Shown here: positions 35,601 through 48,500 of the stretch, in pieces | Numbering within the stretch: position 1 is the first letter of the stretch | How the letters are laid out: the number at the start of each line of letters is the position of its first letter | Position numbers and translations under genes: made by a program | Notes under the pieces: model-generated | Database searches by the model: none | What the model saw: the letters and a program-made list of their open reading frames with translations, nothing else | Told to the model about the DNA's origin: nothing | Origin: Antitrichia curtipendula | Lineage: Eukaryota; Streptophyta; Bryopsida; Hypnales; Leucodontaceae | Assembly (NCBI GenBank): GCA_951230915.1 | Contig: OX579639.1 | Location: forward strand, 558,001-622,000 | Length of the DNA: 64,000 bases | Direction: 5' to 3'

Positions 35601-38166
35601 GTGATGTCACCCGATGGATGCATAGACATTGAGAAGATGTCCATGCGGAGGGGAAAGAAGGAGTATGTCGTGAAGACTGTAGCTTCTTTTGTGCCAAAGA
35701 AGAAGAAAGTATCCCCGAGTACAATTACGTGGAGGTGGCAATTGGTGTGGGCGTGCAAGTATACATGGGCTGAAGGAGGTTTAGACGCCAACGGCAACTT
35801 AGTAGGGGTCATCTGTCGATGTTGCAACATGACCTCAAGGAGACAGAAAGTAATCATAGCGAAGGGCAACAATCTAGAGAAGCACAAGGGGAAGAGGGTG
35901 TGCAAGGAGGATGGAGTGCTTTTTTCTCACCTGAAGAAAGGTGAGACCTTCACAAAGGTCAATTGCAAACACTTGCTAAATTCAAAATTTTGGGTTGGTC
36001 AGCAACGACGTGGATTAGTGGCGGACCAATTCATTGTTGGCTTCGACGGGGGACTCAAAAGAAAGAGAATATAGTTCTCAACCTTGTTCCAGGTCTTGAG
36101 TCATGGTCGGCCCATGTGCGATTACAAATGTGAACAATATTTACTAAGACACCTTAAGATGAAGAATTTGCCAAAAAAACATTGGTCAAAGACTAGCGGT
36201 TGGGAGATGAGTGAACACATTTATGCGGTAGTTCTATTGGCTCTTAAGGCCGTGGTTCAGTTTGCGCGGGTCATTTTGATCAGTGCAGACAAAGTCATGG
36301 CAATTGATAATACATGTTGGTTGGGTGTGCATGTTTACAGGATGTCCTTTTGGAAAAGGGTCCCATGCTTATTGCATTTGTCTTGCATTTTTTACGGAGG
36401 CACGGTGGACCACTTGACAAATGCCATCAGGTTGTCTTTCTTGGAAGAGGGAAGACTGACTCGAGAGGAAATAGCTTCCAAAGTTGTATGCTTTGGGGCC
36501 AACGATGTTAATAAATTCCATGGGGCAAAGAATGGTGTGACCACCCAAATCAGGGAGAAATGGACACCTTTTTCTCTTGGTGCTAGCTGCGCTAGTCATT
36601 GCATTAACCTTGTGGTGGAAACATTGTTGAATTATCCACTGATTTCACGATTGGAAGGATTGTTCCAATCCGTGTATTCTTACTTCTGTCAAAGTTACAA
36701 ACGGCAGTCTGAGCTTCAAAAACTAGCTAATCTCATGGAAACTAAGGCCAAAAAAATGTTGAGAAACGTAGAAACGCGTTGGACATCCATGAGGAGTCCA
36801 GCGCAACGAGTGATGAGTGAATACAAAACACTCCTTGTGAAAATGGGCTTAGACATGCCTCCCTCTAACGCACAGAAAAACAAATTTGTTGCCGTTGGAA
36901 ATTTTGATTTCCTCATGAATATAGAGGTACTTCTTTCATTGGCGTACTTCATACCTATGTTGAATGCCGTCCAATGTTTGATCAAACTCACGCAAGTACG
37001 TGATACTTTTATCTGTAATTTTGTGCAAGCCATCAAACTCTGTCCAAACAAGCTTGGCAGGATATTCATTGACTAGGAATCAACATACAATACCGTCAAA
37101 TTTGCTCTATACAATGAACTGGTGGTCTTAAAAAGTACCGATATACCGATGGAGTGGAGCTTCTTGAGGGTGACTGACAACGGCATTTTGCACCTAGTAT
37201 TCAACTGTGACTTTACTATAGTCTTTTCTTGTTGCTGTAACCACCAAACAAAGAACCATATTTTTGTAACACATGATGATTACAACCGCATGCAAGACAA
37301 CGTGGAGCAACAGGTTGTCGATAAGTTTTCATTTTTCCAATTTCAGTTCTCATTTTTAGTTTGCATTGTTCCTTTGTTTCCGTATTTTTTTCATCTTTGT
37401 TTCTACATTTTTTTTTGTCTTTGTTTCCATATTTTTTCCTTTTTTTGTTTCTACATTTTTTTTTTGTCTTTGTTTCTATATTTTATTTTCTTTGCTTCCA
37501 CATTTTTTTGTCTTTGTTTCCATATTTTTTTTTTCTTTGTTTCCAACAGGTATCTAATAGTGCTTCTTTTGATCCTATACTGCAAAGATTGCCCAATCGT
37601 TGTGTGATGCGCTAGACCGGAGGTTTCCTCAGCAAGCATTACATGATGCCTTTGGAATAATATATTCCTAGTACTGGAAACAAAATGGGACTGACGATAG
37701 TTTCCCACAACACTTGTCTATGCTTAAAGATTTCTACTGTCACGCCAAAATTCTACATGGTGAGACACCTTTGACTGACAAGGGCAAGTCTTATATAGTG
37801 CCTGAGATGCTCTCAGCGGCAAACTTGGACAATCAACAAGCCTTATTCAAAATGACAATGAAGCTGAATGCTGATGTAACATGTGCTCCGCCCTTCACCA
37901 TCAATCCACTCATAAAATTACGGAGGAACTTGTTGCAGTCACGACACCTGAACAACTTGATCTCCGAGTTCTTTAAGGTTGATGAGATTGGGTGTTGCAT
38001 GGTCTTGGGCTCCATGGAGGACGAGCGCTGTTTTAGCACTTTGAAGTTCCTGAAATCTTGCCAAAGGAATCGCCTTGACGAACATTTGCCACTCGTGGTT
38101 CGCACGTTTGGACAAAAGTATTATTCCTTGGAGAACTTTCCTTATAAAGAGGCAATGGATTCCTAG
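35601..38166 (+). pseudogene. Decayed hAT-superfamily transposase
   Basis: Three coding blocks in transposase order. 35601-36074: an N-terminal zinc-finger-like region with CRCC followed by an HKGKRVC ligand pair, as in BED-type fingers. 36084-37076: the catalytic core region, with ADKVMAIDNTCWLGVHVYRM, a VVCFGANDVNKFHGAKNGV block, an ASCASHCINLVVE block and NVETRWTSMRSPAQRVMSEY. 37714-38166: the C-terminal dimerisation region with LGSMEDERCFSTLKFLKSCQ. In-frame stops at 36072-36074 and 37074-37076, a further stop near 37658 and a frame change before the third block break the frame. A T-rich low-complexity run at 37325-37550 could be an intron. I could not find terminal repeats. Such transposases cut and paste DNA; this copy looks inactive. 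Confidence 0.85.
37370..37546. repeat. T-rich low-complexity tract in the hAT relic
   Basis: Repeated TCTTTGTTTCCATATTTTTT-like units with irregular period near 28-30 bp, ending in a possible acceptor TTTCCAACAG. Either an expanded intron polypyrimidine tract or simple-sequence growth. Confidence 0.75.
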
Positions 38167-39237
38167 AAAAAAGCCGTGAAGGTGGGCCGGCTTGGGGACA
38201 TGTAGTCTTGAACTTGTCACTTGTGCATCAATATCCTCTTGTTTCCAGATGCCTTAGTTTTCATGAGATTAAGCCAATTTTGCACTCATTTAATTGACTT
38301 CCCTTGATATTGGAAGGCTACTAGGTTGGGGCATTCTACTGTTTGCTATGCCCTTTTTGGTGGATCTCAAGCGGGATAGAACATGGAGGGCGGGGAGTAC
38401 AACTAAAGATTTGGAAGCTTTCAACGACTTCATCTTATTATTTATTCTAACTTGTTTCACTAATGTGGTTTGTTTGTTTGTCTGTAGAATACTAACATTG
38501 CACATGGGCAGTTTTGCAATTTGGCAAGAAGAGTTCAATCCCCTTGTTAGTAGCAATTTTCAATTTTTAATGTATGAATTTAACTTTTTTTAAAATGAGC
38601 ATTCCAATTGTACACATTCACTTGCCATTAACTTTTGTCCTTTAATTAGAAAATTCACACACTACAAAGTCCTGTATTTAGCAAATTTGCACATTGAAAA
38701 CTACGGGAAGGAGCAAATTCAGACACTACAAACAACAAAAAATAGCATCTACGATCTACTGAAATGCCTTGGGTGTTGCAAACAGTACTTTACCAAGGCA
38801 AACAAGAATTATCCGTAATTCTACCTAAGCATTTCAAAATTCTCTGCTTGGTTTTACCACGGAAGTAGGTGCTCGCAGAGATAGCCACCCCTACCGGCGC
38901 GGAAGTAGTCTTATGACTAATGCAACAGAAACATTTTTGGGATTGTTGATTCACACTTAGTACATCCTATATTTGTTAGTACAAAAATATATATCATTAA
39001 ATATCAGCTAAACCACCTCCCACCTAAAGGTTTATTAAATTAGAATAATCTTATTATTTCTAAATACTCAAAACTAAATAAAATGTTAAAATCTTTAGTA
39101 ACCTTCTTTAAGTATAGCTTTTGGTTCTTTTTTTCTTCAGTTTTTTTATGCCTTGAATTTTTGTTTAATTTTATTTTTATAATTATATTTACTTTCTATT
39201 CATTTTTTTAATATTTTGATTCTTTCTTTAAAATCTC
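38167..39237. other. Spacer without recognised genes
   Basis: Mixed composition after the transposase relic, AT-rich by the end. The 99-codon open frame at 38294-38593 is unrecognised. The 3' end of the hAT element probably lies here, but no terminal repeat was found. Confidence 0.4.
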
Positions 39238-39774
39238 TTAACCTATAAAAGCCCAAGGGGTTTGGACAAAACATAAATGTGTTATAAAATATAAGTTCTA
39301 TAATTTCTTTGAAGTTTGCATCTAAAAAAAAAATGTGAAGCATAAAAAGTACAAAGTATCCATATGGTCAAAAGTATAAAATTATTTTTAGATTCTCTTC
39401 AAATGAATTTTGAAGATATAACTTCAAAAATTCATCAAAAATACAATTTCTGCCTTTAGGATTTGAAATTTTTTTGATTGGTCAAAATAGCAATTTCCAT
39501 TGATATGTAAAAAAATGCATAAGTTCTAGAAATGAGAACACCAACACTTTTTTGAGATAGTACATTTTTCAACACTAGCCAATGCTAGACACTTTGTGCT
39601 ATTTTTCTTATAATTTTTGTTTGACCTTAGCGATCTGAGTTTTGAATATAAATATTGAAAGACAATCCAGTATTTTAGAAGGAAAAAAAATAAAAAAAAT
39701 ATAAATTTGCCCCAAAATTTTGCCCGAAGTTGGGTAGCGACCAAAAAATGGTCGTTTGCGCATTTAGGGGTTAA
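39238..39774. mobile_element. TTAA-flanked element, copy I
   Basis: Left end TTAACCTATAAAAGCCC, right end GCGCATTTAGGGGTTAA. About 537 bp, AT-rich, non-coding. Confidence 0.6.
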
Positions 39775-42321
39775 TATTCTCAATTCTACTTCCATTTGGA
39801 ACAAAATCAACAAAAAGAAATTTGGAACAACCCTATAATCTAGGTGGTATTTACTATTTAGTCTTCTATATGTCCAATGATGGTTAGTATAATAAAAAAC
39901 AAATGTCTTATTTCCAATGTCAAAAGCAAGTGACATGATATACAATGCAAGATCTAAATGAAAGGTCTTTATGCTACACTAAAACAACCGCATGTTGTGG
40001 GTGTATGCATGCAATAGATAGCTTTTTCATTTAAATTAAATTTTCTCTATAAGAACAGTTTTTTTCATTATTTGTTGATGTGGCTTCTTGTAAATATTAT
40101 AACTTATAGTGGTAATTTTAGGGTGATGACAACCAAGAACTTCAACAAAACAATTATCAAGAATAGTTTAAGAAAAAATTTGGTTATCAGTTCATCATGC
40201 ATGTTGTAAAGTAGAAAATAGCCGAAGGAAATAACTATGGTGTTCTTCAAAAGTGTTTTCTTATTTTGTTTTCTAAAAACATTATAACCTTGAATCAATT
40301 GAATAATTTTGTCTAAATTCAATTTCCACATCAAAATTTAAGAAGTTTCAAACAATCATATGATGAAATATGGCTCATTTTGGTGTAGAATCTACTCCTA
40401 AAACTTTAATTAATTATTCGGCATCAATGTGTTGACTATGCCCTATGGGTATGGTACGTGGTTGTGGATTCAAATCCCATCAGTGGCCTTACCTATGTGG
40501 TAGCTGATGACATGGCAGTCCTATCAACGTGGTGGGTCTATGAATGTGGCAGTCCTATCAATGTGGTGGGTTTGCAAATGTAGTAGTCCTGTCTGAGTGG
40601 CAAATTCTTGAATAATAATGAATAATAATTTTTTTAATGAATATGACCAAATCCAAAAATAAAATCAACAAAGAAGTGTTGATTATTGTCTAAACCAAAA
40701 TGCTCTAACCAAGTGTCTTAGCCAACATATATAAGTTGGTTATCATGTTAGTTTAGACATTGTCTTTTCTTGTAGTATGTGCTAGCCTATGACACTAAAA
40801 ATAAACAAAAAAATATGTGACTACTATTTTAAAAACAAGATTCAAGAATGAAATGGATCGGTAGTTAGAAATTGAAGTGAAGAGCTAACCTTTCTTGGGA
40901 ACTCCTAATCTATATCGCTAACCAACAACTCAACCTCACTTTTGGACATTGAAACGCAAGAGTCCACTTGTCACATCGCTATTGGTAAGACTTACTTTTT
41001 AGCTTATAAATAAAAAAAGGAAAATTCACCAAACCATATAGGGTTATGTCTCCTTCCCCAAAATGGTGGATCTTGGTGTAGGGAATGACATGTTTATTTT
41101 CCACCAAATGATTTGTAAGTATTTCACTATCTAATATCCATTGGAAAATATACATGTTGGTTGCATCTCAGTAGTGGGGCTCTAAATTTGCTTCTTAGTT
41201 TGAGTTTTGAATACCAAAAACAACTTTGTTGAAGGTCAATTATATGGTAATCAACATTATTATGCAAGTCCATGCAAGTCTCAATCCAAGTCCATAAACC
41301 ATTTTTATGCAAGTCCGTATTTAAAGAATTTTACCACCAAATAGACAAAAAAATTAGCATTGCATTAGTACTAAAGTTTAATGAATATAATACATAATAA
41401 AATGATGTTGGTAACTACAACACTGATATCAATGATATTTGAAATTAACATAATGACTTTTTAGAACGTGCCTACCAATTGATGTCATTGAAATTTTGTA
41501 TTTAAGCCACCTAATCCATTTATCAATTTGTATTGATGATACTCTTGACGTTTGAAAAGACAAAGTATAGGATTGTTTGGTGAAATCATTATGTGTCCCT
41601 TTGCATGCTCTAGTTTCTAGCTAGTTTTTAGCTATTACGGAGTCGAAATGTAATTTTTAAGTTTTTAGTGATGAAATCAACTATCTTCAATAAGCCATAC
41701 AATGTTCAAAACAATTAGAAAAATATAACAATCTATGATTTAAAATAAAAAGTGAATAAAATTCACATCAAATTAAAAATAATATCATAAGTTTTGAAAG
41801 TGTATATTCTAATGAATTATTAACATTATTAGTAGTATAAACCAATTTTTTTATATTATATTATTGAAAAATCTGAAGGTTATATAAAAAGCTCAAAGTT
41901 TAAGAACGGAAAAAATGATTATTTTGAGGAATTTTCAAATTATAGTTTCAACTATTTTGAAAGCTTCATTTCACTACTATAGCTAAAACTTAAAATAAGT
42001 AAATTTTATGGCTAAATTTAGATCAATTTAGTTACTGCTGTAGTGGAAAGGGAAGTGGAACCCTAATATATATTTTTCATTTCATGGCCTCTTGGCAGTT
42101 TAAACCAATACAAAGGTCTTGTCCTTCAAACTCTAAAGTAGGACTTTCCAAGGGCTTGGAGTGGGAGACTTTGAATTTTCTAGGACCCTCAATTTGGGTG
42201 GAAATCAAGCCTGAGATCATTAGAGTTTGAGTTAAACTTTAACTCTTAAAGGACCAATGTTTGTGGGGAATCTAGGGATGACATTTGGAAATTTGATTAG
42301 GAATTGCACATTTAACTTTTA
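39775..42321. other. AT-rich intergenic DNA with a possible SINE remnant
   Basis: No gene seen. At about 40.44-40.61 kb there is a tRNA-like B box (GATTCAAATCC), followed by two or three copies of a unit of roughly 45-50 bp containing GTGGCAGTCCTATCAA. Confidence 0.4.
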
Positions 42322-43253
42322 TTCAACCTCTAAAGGACCAAACTGCGGGTTTTTTTGGCAACAAAGCAATTTTGGACAGCTCACTGTGGATGGAATTTTT
42401 ATTTTTCTTCATTGAAATTCTCACACAATATAGAGACCAAATTTTTCTTTTAGGCCCAATAATTCTCATAACTTTTGACTACATAGTGAAAAAGTTATTG
42501 TATGATATGTAGTTTTTTTTTCTCAATTGGGCAATTTGAGCAAATTAGAAAAAATTCCTTTTTTTTAAAATAAAAGTTTGAGATTGGTTTTCTAGATTTA
42601 TAAAAAAAGTGGAAATCTTTGAATCATTTTATTTTGATCAATGAGATGAAAGTTATGAGTTTCAGTTTGTAGGCAGTTATGGATTTTCTACTCTAAAATA
42701 AATTGTGAAGTCGTTTCTTTAACTCAATTTTTAATATTAAAAAAAAAAGATAAAATCAGAGGATGTAGATTGTTTATTACAACAATACAACCATTGGACT
42801 AGCATTTTTCAATTCTACAACTAAATTCTTAACAATTTAGTATTTTGAATCATTTTCTATTTTCTACTTAGAATACTATTTTTTCTTGTATTTTGTACAA
42901 TTCCAAATGATCTTCAAGCATGTAGACAACTTGACTTAAAGAATCAATCTAAAGAAACACCATCAACATGGACATTTTTTCATACAAATGTGACCTTGTG
43001 AAATGCAGCTGTCATGTTTTTTTTGCAAGGTCTCCAAAAGGATTTTTATCAATTCAAACACTAATATCTTGTGATCCATAAGGTGGAAATTTCTGAGTTT
43101 TTTTCCACATTTTCTCAAACTAGCGTATTACAAGATCCTGCGGTTACATGTGTCCAAATTGAATGTTTTTTGCCAAAAATTTGGTACTTATAGTAGAAGT
43201 GATAGTTTTGGAGCAATTTTGGTGAAAATATAGTTAGGATCTATAGAGGTTAA
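42322..43253 (-). mobile_element. TTAA-family element, copy H (inverted relative to copy G)
   Basis: Read on the minus strand it follows the order of 28354-29283. On the plus strand the left has CCTCTAAAGGACCAAAC, then a GCAATTTTGGACAGCTCAC block, and the right end is CTATAGAGGTTAA. About 930 bp, same size as copy G. Confidence 0.75.
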
Positions 43254-43586
43254 ATTTTTTGTAAAGGTAAAAAATAATACCTTTATTATGGGGATATAAA
43301 AAAATTGCTTATCCTTGGAAAAATTCATTATGTTGCCCAACAAAAAAAAATTGGATCTTGGGGTTGTTTAAAATTTTCTTAAAGCTTTAATTTGATTATT
43401 CTTTTTCGAGAGAATTTTTTTTCTTACAACATACGAGTTTCTACAAGAAATATTTTATTCATTCAATGATGATTTGTCAGATATGAAGATTCTTGTTTTG
43501 CAGTAAATAACTATAGGTTTTATTTTTAAACTCAATTTTTACAATATTCAAAAAAACCCAAATTTGGTCATGGTTCAGGTTGCTCG
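43254..43586. other. AT-rich spacer before the satellite
   Basis: I see no gene or repeat ends in this stretch. Confidence 0.5.
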
Positions 43587-43906
43587 TTATATAATGTTAT
43601 ATAATATTGTATAATGATATATAATGTTATATAATGTTATATAATGTTATATAATGTTATATAATGTTATATAATGTTATATAATGTTATATAATGTTAT
43701 ATAATGTTATATAATGTTATATAATGTTATATAATGTTATATAATGTTATATAATGTTATATAATGTTATATAATGTTATATAATGTTATATAATGTTAT
43801 ATAATGTTATATAATGTTATATAATGTTATATAATGTTATATAATGTTATATAATGTTATATAATGTTATATAATGTTATATAATATTATATAATGTTAT
43901 AGAATG
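43587..43906. repeat. AT satellite, 32 tandem units of 10 bp
   Basis: Perfectly phased array of TTATATAATG, with changes only in the first few and last two units. 320 bp. Confidence 0.98.
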
Positions 43907-45510
43907 AATAGTCCCCCCAAGGGTCTACAATTGAAAGTTATTTTCAGCTTTGGTTGCCTATATTGTTGTTATTGTTCAAAAATGAGTTAACCAAAAAATA
44001 CATGTTACTAGAATACTTCTTGGTTTGCTAGTCACTTTTGAAAAGAAAAATTGTAAATCAAGAAGTCTAAATATGTGCAATGACAATACAGACCACAATG
44101 GGCTATCTTATCTTAAATTGTGGTTTTGTTGATTAACCTATGAAAGACATTGAGGACCCAAAATGTCTAATGGATGACTTTATTGTTCAATGTAGAAACA
44201 AAGAATGCATCTATTGGTCCAATAATTGAGACGTTGAGGACCCAAAGTGTCTGATGGATGATTTTATTGTTCATTCATTTGTAGAAACAAAAAATTCACC
44301 AAATTATTTGTTCAATAATCGGGACATTGAGGACCCAAAGTGTTAGATGGATGACTTCATTATTTTATGTAGAAACAAAGAACACACCTATAGATCCAAT
44401 AATCGGAGCATTTTGGTGACTATCTTTGTCATGGAAGCCACCTCCTTCAACAGCTAAGCGTACCTTGTCATACTTTTGAGTTTCAAAACAAGAACAAACA
44501 TTCCAGTTACTTACCTTACTCAATATGGTAGATGACTTTCTTTAGATGAAACCTTTTGGCACTTTCACATTAAGGTAACTATACCTAAAACAGCACACTT
44601 CCTAAAATCACACATTGTCTACATATTCTTGCCTAAAATGTACTCCCACTGTTCATGAGAGTCTACGATCACTTTTAGGAGCACCTATTTTCAGCACTTT
44701 GAAAATTTGTAGTTTATTCATATGGTGTTCAAAAAATGCATTCTAAGAAAATCTAGAATCTCCTTTTCACTACAAACAAGACCCCACCAAAAGTTTTCCA
44801 ATATAATAATGAGAACCGTGCCGAATTGCTTATTTGTGCAATTTTAGGTGTAGTTATGTTACGAGTTGTTCTTTGTAACATGCAGACACGCAGTTTGCAA
44901 GAAAAGCTACCGGTACCAATGCAGCTTCGTCTAAAAGGAAATTAGATTCTCAGCATCTAACCTCACGAGCCATCATTACTTGTAGTGGTTCATCAAAATT
45001 TCCTCTTGGCCTCGTCCAGCAACACATCAGGCACATATATAAAGTTGCAACGTCATGTTTCCTTTGCAAACAGAGACATGCAGAAGGCACCATGTTAACA
45101 CTGTCGAGCACAAAAAGGAAACATAGATGCAATTTGAGCTAGTGGTAGAAACATTCCAACTATATAATTCGACGTACAAACTGTACACCAGTGGGTTGTG
45201 AAATATAATATGAAATAGATAATTACGATAATCAACAGGCCTGAGAGACTGTCGATTCTTCACAGAAACGGGTGAACATTCAAGCTCCATGTTAGCATTT
45301 TAAGACCGTGTGTGTTGGATAATTAAATGCAAACACGGAGTATTCACGTGAAGTCAGTCGATCAACAATTGACTTGGGACTATCTGAGCATGCTCATCGA
45401 AATGCGGGAATCTGTTGCTGCACAAAGAGCTAGGACATGTACAAGCCAGCATCGCTTTGATTCCACGGTGGTCGTGGACGTGACTGACTCTGAAACTCTT
45501 TGATGAGTCT
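43907..45510. other. Spacer and probable 3' UTR of the DNA demethylase gene
   Basis: AT-rich to about 44.85 kb, with a diverged ~95-bp repeat containing ACATTGAGGACCCAAA at 44.14-44.41 kb (three copies). From 44.85 kb it becomes GC-richer, as expected for the 3' UTR of the minus-strand gene that stops at 45511. No other gene is supported. Confidence 0.45.
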
Positions 45511-48500
45511 TCACGAGGCCACTTTGGATTTGCTGGCTCGTCTTCCTTTCAGCCCTACGGCGCGTGCTGTTACAACTTTGGCTCCGGATTGGTGGAGCCT
45601 GGCAGCCAAAAGCTTGGGTTGCCTGGTAGCCTGATCCAATGCTCTCACACATACGTACCCTGTGTAATGCCCAAGACATCACAAAACGAATGAGATATGT
45701 CGTGAAATTCCAGGTTTTCGGCCTCCAAAACGGCCTCTCTTCTACTGATAGAAACAAACATAAAGAAATATTCAAACCGTATCTCTGCAGGACACGCACA
45801 TACCGTTGCAAGGGCACAGAAAATATCCTGCAAGACTATTTGCACCCGTTTACTTGTCATATAGAGATCGATTCCGCAACTTTCTAATCTCAAGACTTCC
45901 AACATCCTTTGTTTAAAGTTGACAGGCTCATTAAAGTTAGCAAATCCAGTATCTCGGGAACTTGCTCACCTTTCTTAAAGCAGCACTGGATCTCTTCTTG
46001 TGACATATCTGTTTCAACACCAAAAAAATTTAAATACTTGAGTTAGTCTTTCAAAGCAGTAAATAATCTTCTTCGTCTAGATTATTGAAAGCAACACCAA
46101 AGTGACGCATCTGATGTCACGCGACAAGTCTTTAAGAGTTGGAGACGTTTGGGAGCTTTTTCCACTCACCTTTGAAAATGCTCGTTACAGAGGTGCCGAA
46201 GTAAACAAATTTCCGCTTCAAGTTCCAGAGTAACGTTCGGGGGACGTCAATGGGTGCAATACTGCTCGCATGATCTGCAAATACCTGCAGAAGAATTCTA
46301 GCTCAGCATCGTAACTCAATATTTTTCAATCTCATAAATTGTTGAATGCCTGCAGAAGGCATGTTGAGACAAATTGCCACCTGTAGGGAAATCGCATTGT
46401 ACCTCGTTGACTTGGAAATACGTTCCATTCAAAGGAAAGGATCCTTTCATTGCTGTTCTGCATGGCACCTGCTCGAGTAGCGAAATCAATTAATTTCGCA
46501 ACATTCTAGGAAAGGTGATAACCATGATAAATGTTTACAAGAACAATGAACTTTCACACGTCACGAAAATCTATATATAAACCTCGCAAGGAAGAACCTC
46601 AAATCAAACGGCAGTAGCGGTCATGATCTTACAAGTAGAGTTCCCCAGACAGATTCATCCCCGAACTGGCAGCAAGCAAATGGGTTGCTTGCGTCGTCAT
46701 CGCTGATTTTCGGCATTGCCTGTGGCACTTCGTCTACGTCCAACACAGTAATGCTTAAATAAGAGTTCTTGCTTTTCACCAGTCAATTCGAGTGATTAAC
46801 AACAAAGGAAAACTAGAATAAAAGGAAATTGAAAAGGATATGACACTCGAGAATTAAACCATAATTGGAGCTTTACCTGAATTCCAGATGGCAAGAAGGT
46901 AGAAGCAGGGATCATCAGGGTCTCTCTTGTCCATCTAAGTCACACCCAGAACCACCATAAGAAACTGAAGGCAACGAGTGAAAACTTGCATGCATCTTGT
47001 GACCATCAGAAAATAATCGAAGATGGAAAATTTCAGAAAACTGGTCAAGGACTGGGATATCTCTAAGGTGTCCGGCACTCTTCTCCGACCGACATTTGAA
47101 GACCGAATTTAGAAGCTCAAATTAGCACAATTTTCAACCCGTCAAACTCTGGAAACTAGATGGAGATGGTATTCAAGCCTCTGATTTCCTTTGTGATAAC
47201 ATGTGCACATCACTTCTAAAACACCTGATATGCAACAGAATGCTGAAGAAGCACCCACTGTCAAGTTTCATTGAAAGGGAGGCGCCTTACCTTTGCAAGC
47301 AGAGGGTGGTGGTCCGGCAATTCATAGCTACAAAATGCAACAAACCAAATTCCATTTTGTCAGCGCAAAAGAACCTCATCGAATAGCACGCCACTAAACC
47401 CTAAACCCTAAACCTCCATACTTGGAATACAACTCCTACACAACGGAAACGAAATCGCAATAAGTAAGTTCGTTCCTCAGTCTGTGCATCAGTAACTTAC
47501 ACGTAGTGAATAGTCCGCAGGCGTTGTACACTCTTGAGCGGGGGAGCAGGAAACGATGCAGCCTCAGGGGGCAACAGTACAAGCTCCTGTGATGGCGGAT
47601 GAGAGACCTCTTCGCCCAGTACCCTCATGATTTCAGATTCCTCTACAACATCTTCGATGCAGCACTCAATTTCCTGGTCTGCTGCACCCTTGATCGGAAT
47701 TCCCATGTTGGACTCTTCACTCACGTTCTGTGTTGACGTCTCGTTCAGCTCCACATACAGTACAGTAACACCACAAGCTGAAGGTTCGAATTCAGGGTTT
47801 CCATCTGGGAGTTCCACATAGGCTGTACCGACGTCGGTACGACTCGTCGTGACGACGGGGATATCTTCTATATCTTCTACATATTCAGGGGAATTGGGCT
47901 CTTCAATAATAGGGATACATTCCCCTCCAGACGCTCGTGCATTCCCTTCAAGCATCCAAAGACTCCGCGTTTCTTCCAAGGGGGCTCGCATTGAAAGTCT
48001 CGACATCAAAGGTGCAATCTCATGCTCGGTGTCGTTTGATGGATCTTCTGGTCCCTTGAGAAGCGGTCTAGCACAGCCATTCGAGAGAAAATTGTTAAAA
48101 ACCTCGTCCAAATTATGTTTTCTCAGATGCAAATCATGTCATCCAAGGAACAACAACTAGCAAGGAAGCTGCTCTTCTATAGCTACTTGACGTCAGAACG
48201 GTCCAGAACGTCCACTCTTCAGTCTAAGTTACATATAAAACTCTCCCAATAAATCTGTTTCCCCTGTCCCAACTCTCACCATGCATTACAACAAGGTGCG
48301 GTGATATGCAAGAGGAGGAATGAAGTAGATTCTCACCGACAAAATGCACTTTCGTAATGTTTGCACTGACTTCGCATGGGACAAGCGTTGCAGTTCGGTT
48401 TGCTTTTGGTACAAAATACCTGCATCAAAATAATCAGTTAAGTTACTTGCGGAGTCATCACAGGCAAAACTTCCTTTAATGGTTTTCTGAGACTCATATG

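Noticed and set aside
35336..35905. 189-codon minus-strand frame opposite the hAT region
   Set aside because: It is antisense to the N-terminal zinc-finger region of the transposase, which has recognisable motifs.
39526..39945. 139-codon minus-strand open frame
   Set aside because: It overlaps a TTAA-family element, is dominated by Phe/Leu/Lys from AT-rich codons and matches nothing.
45800..45838. Extra demethylase exon reading YFLCPCNG after the KKG codons
   Set aside because: The exon at 45659-45511 continues the conserved YVCVRALDQ block directly and in phase, so the extra exon is unnecessary.
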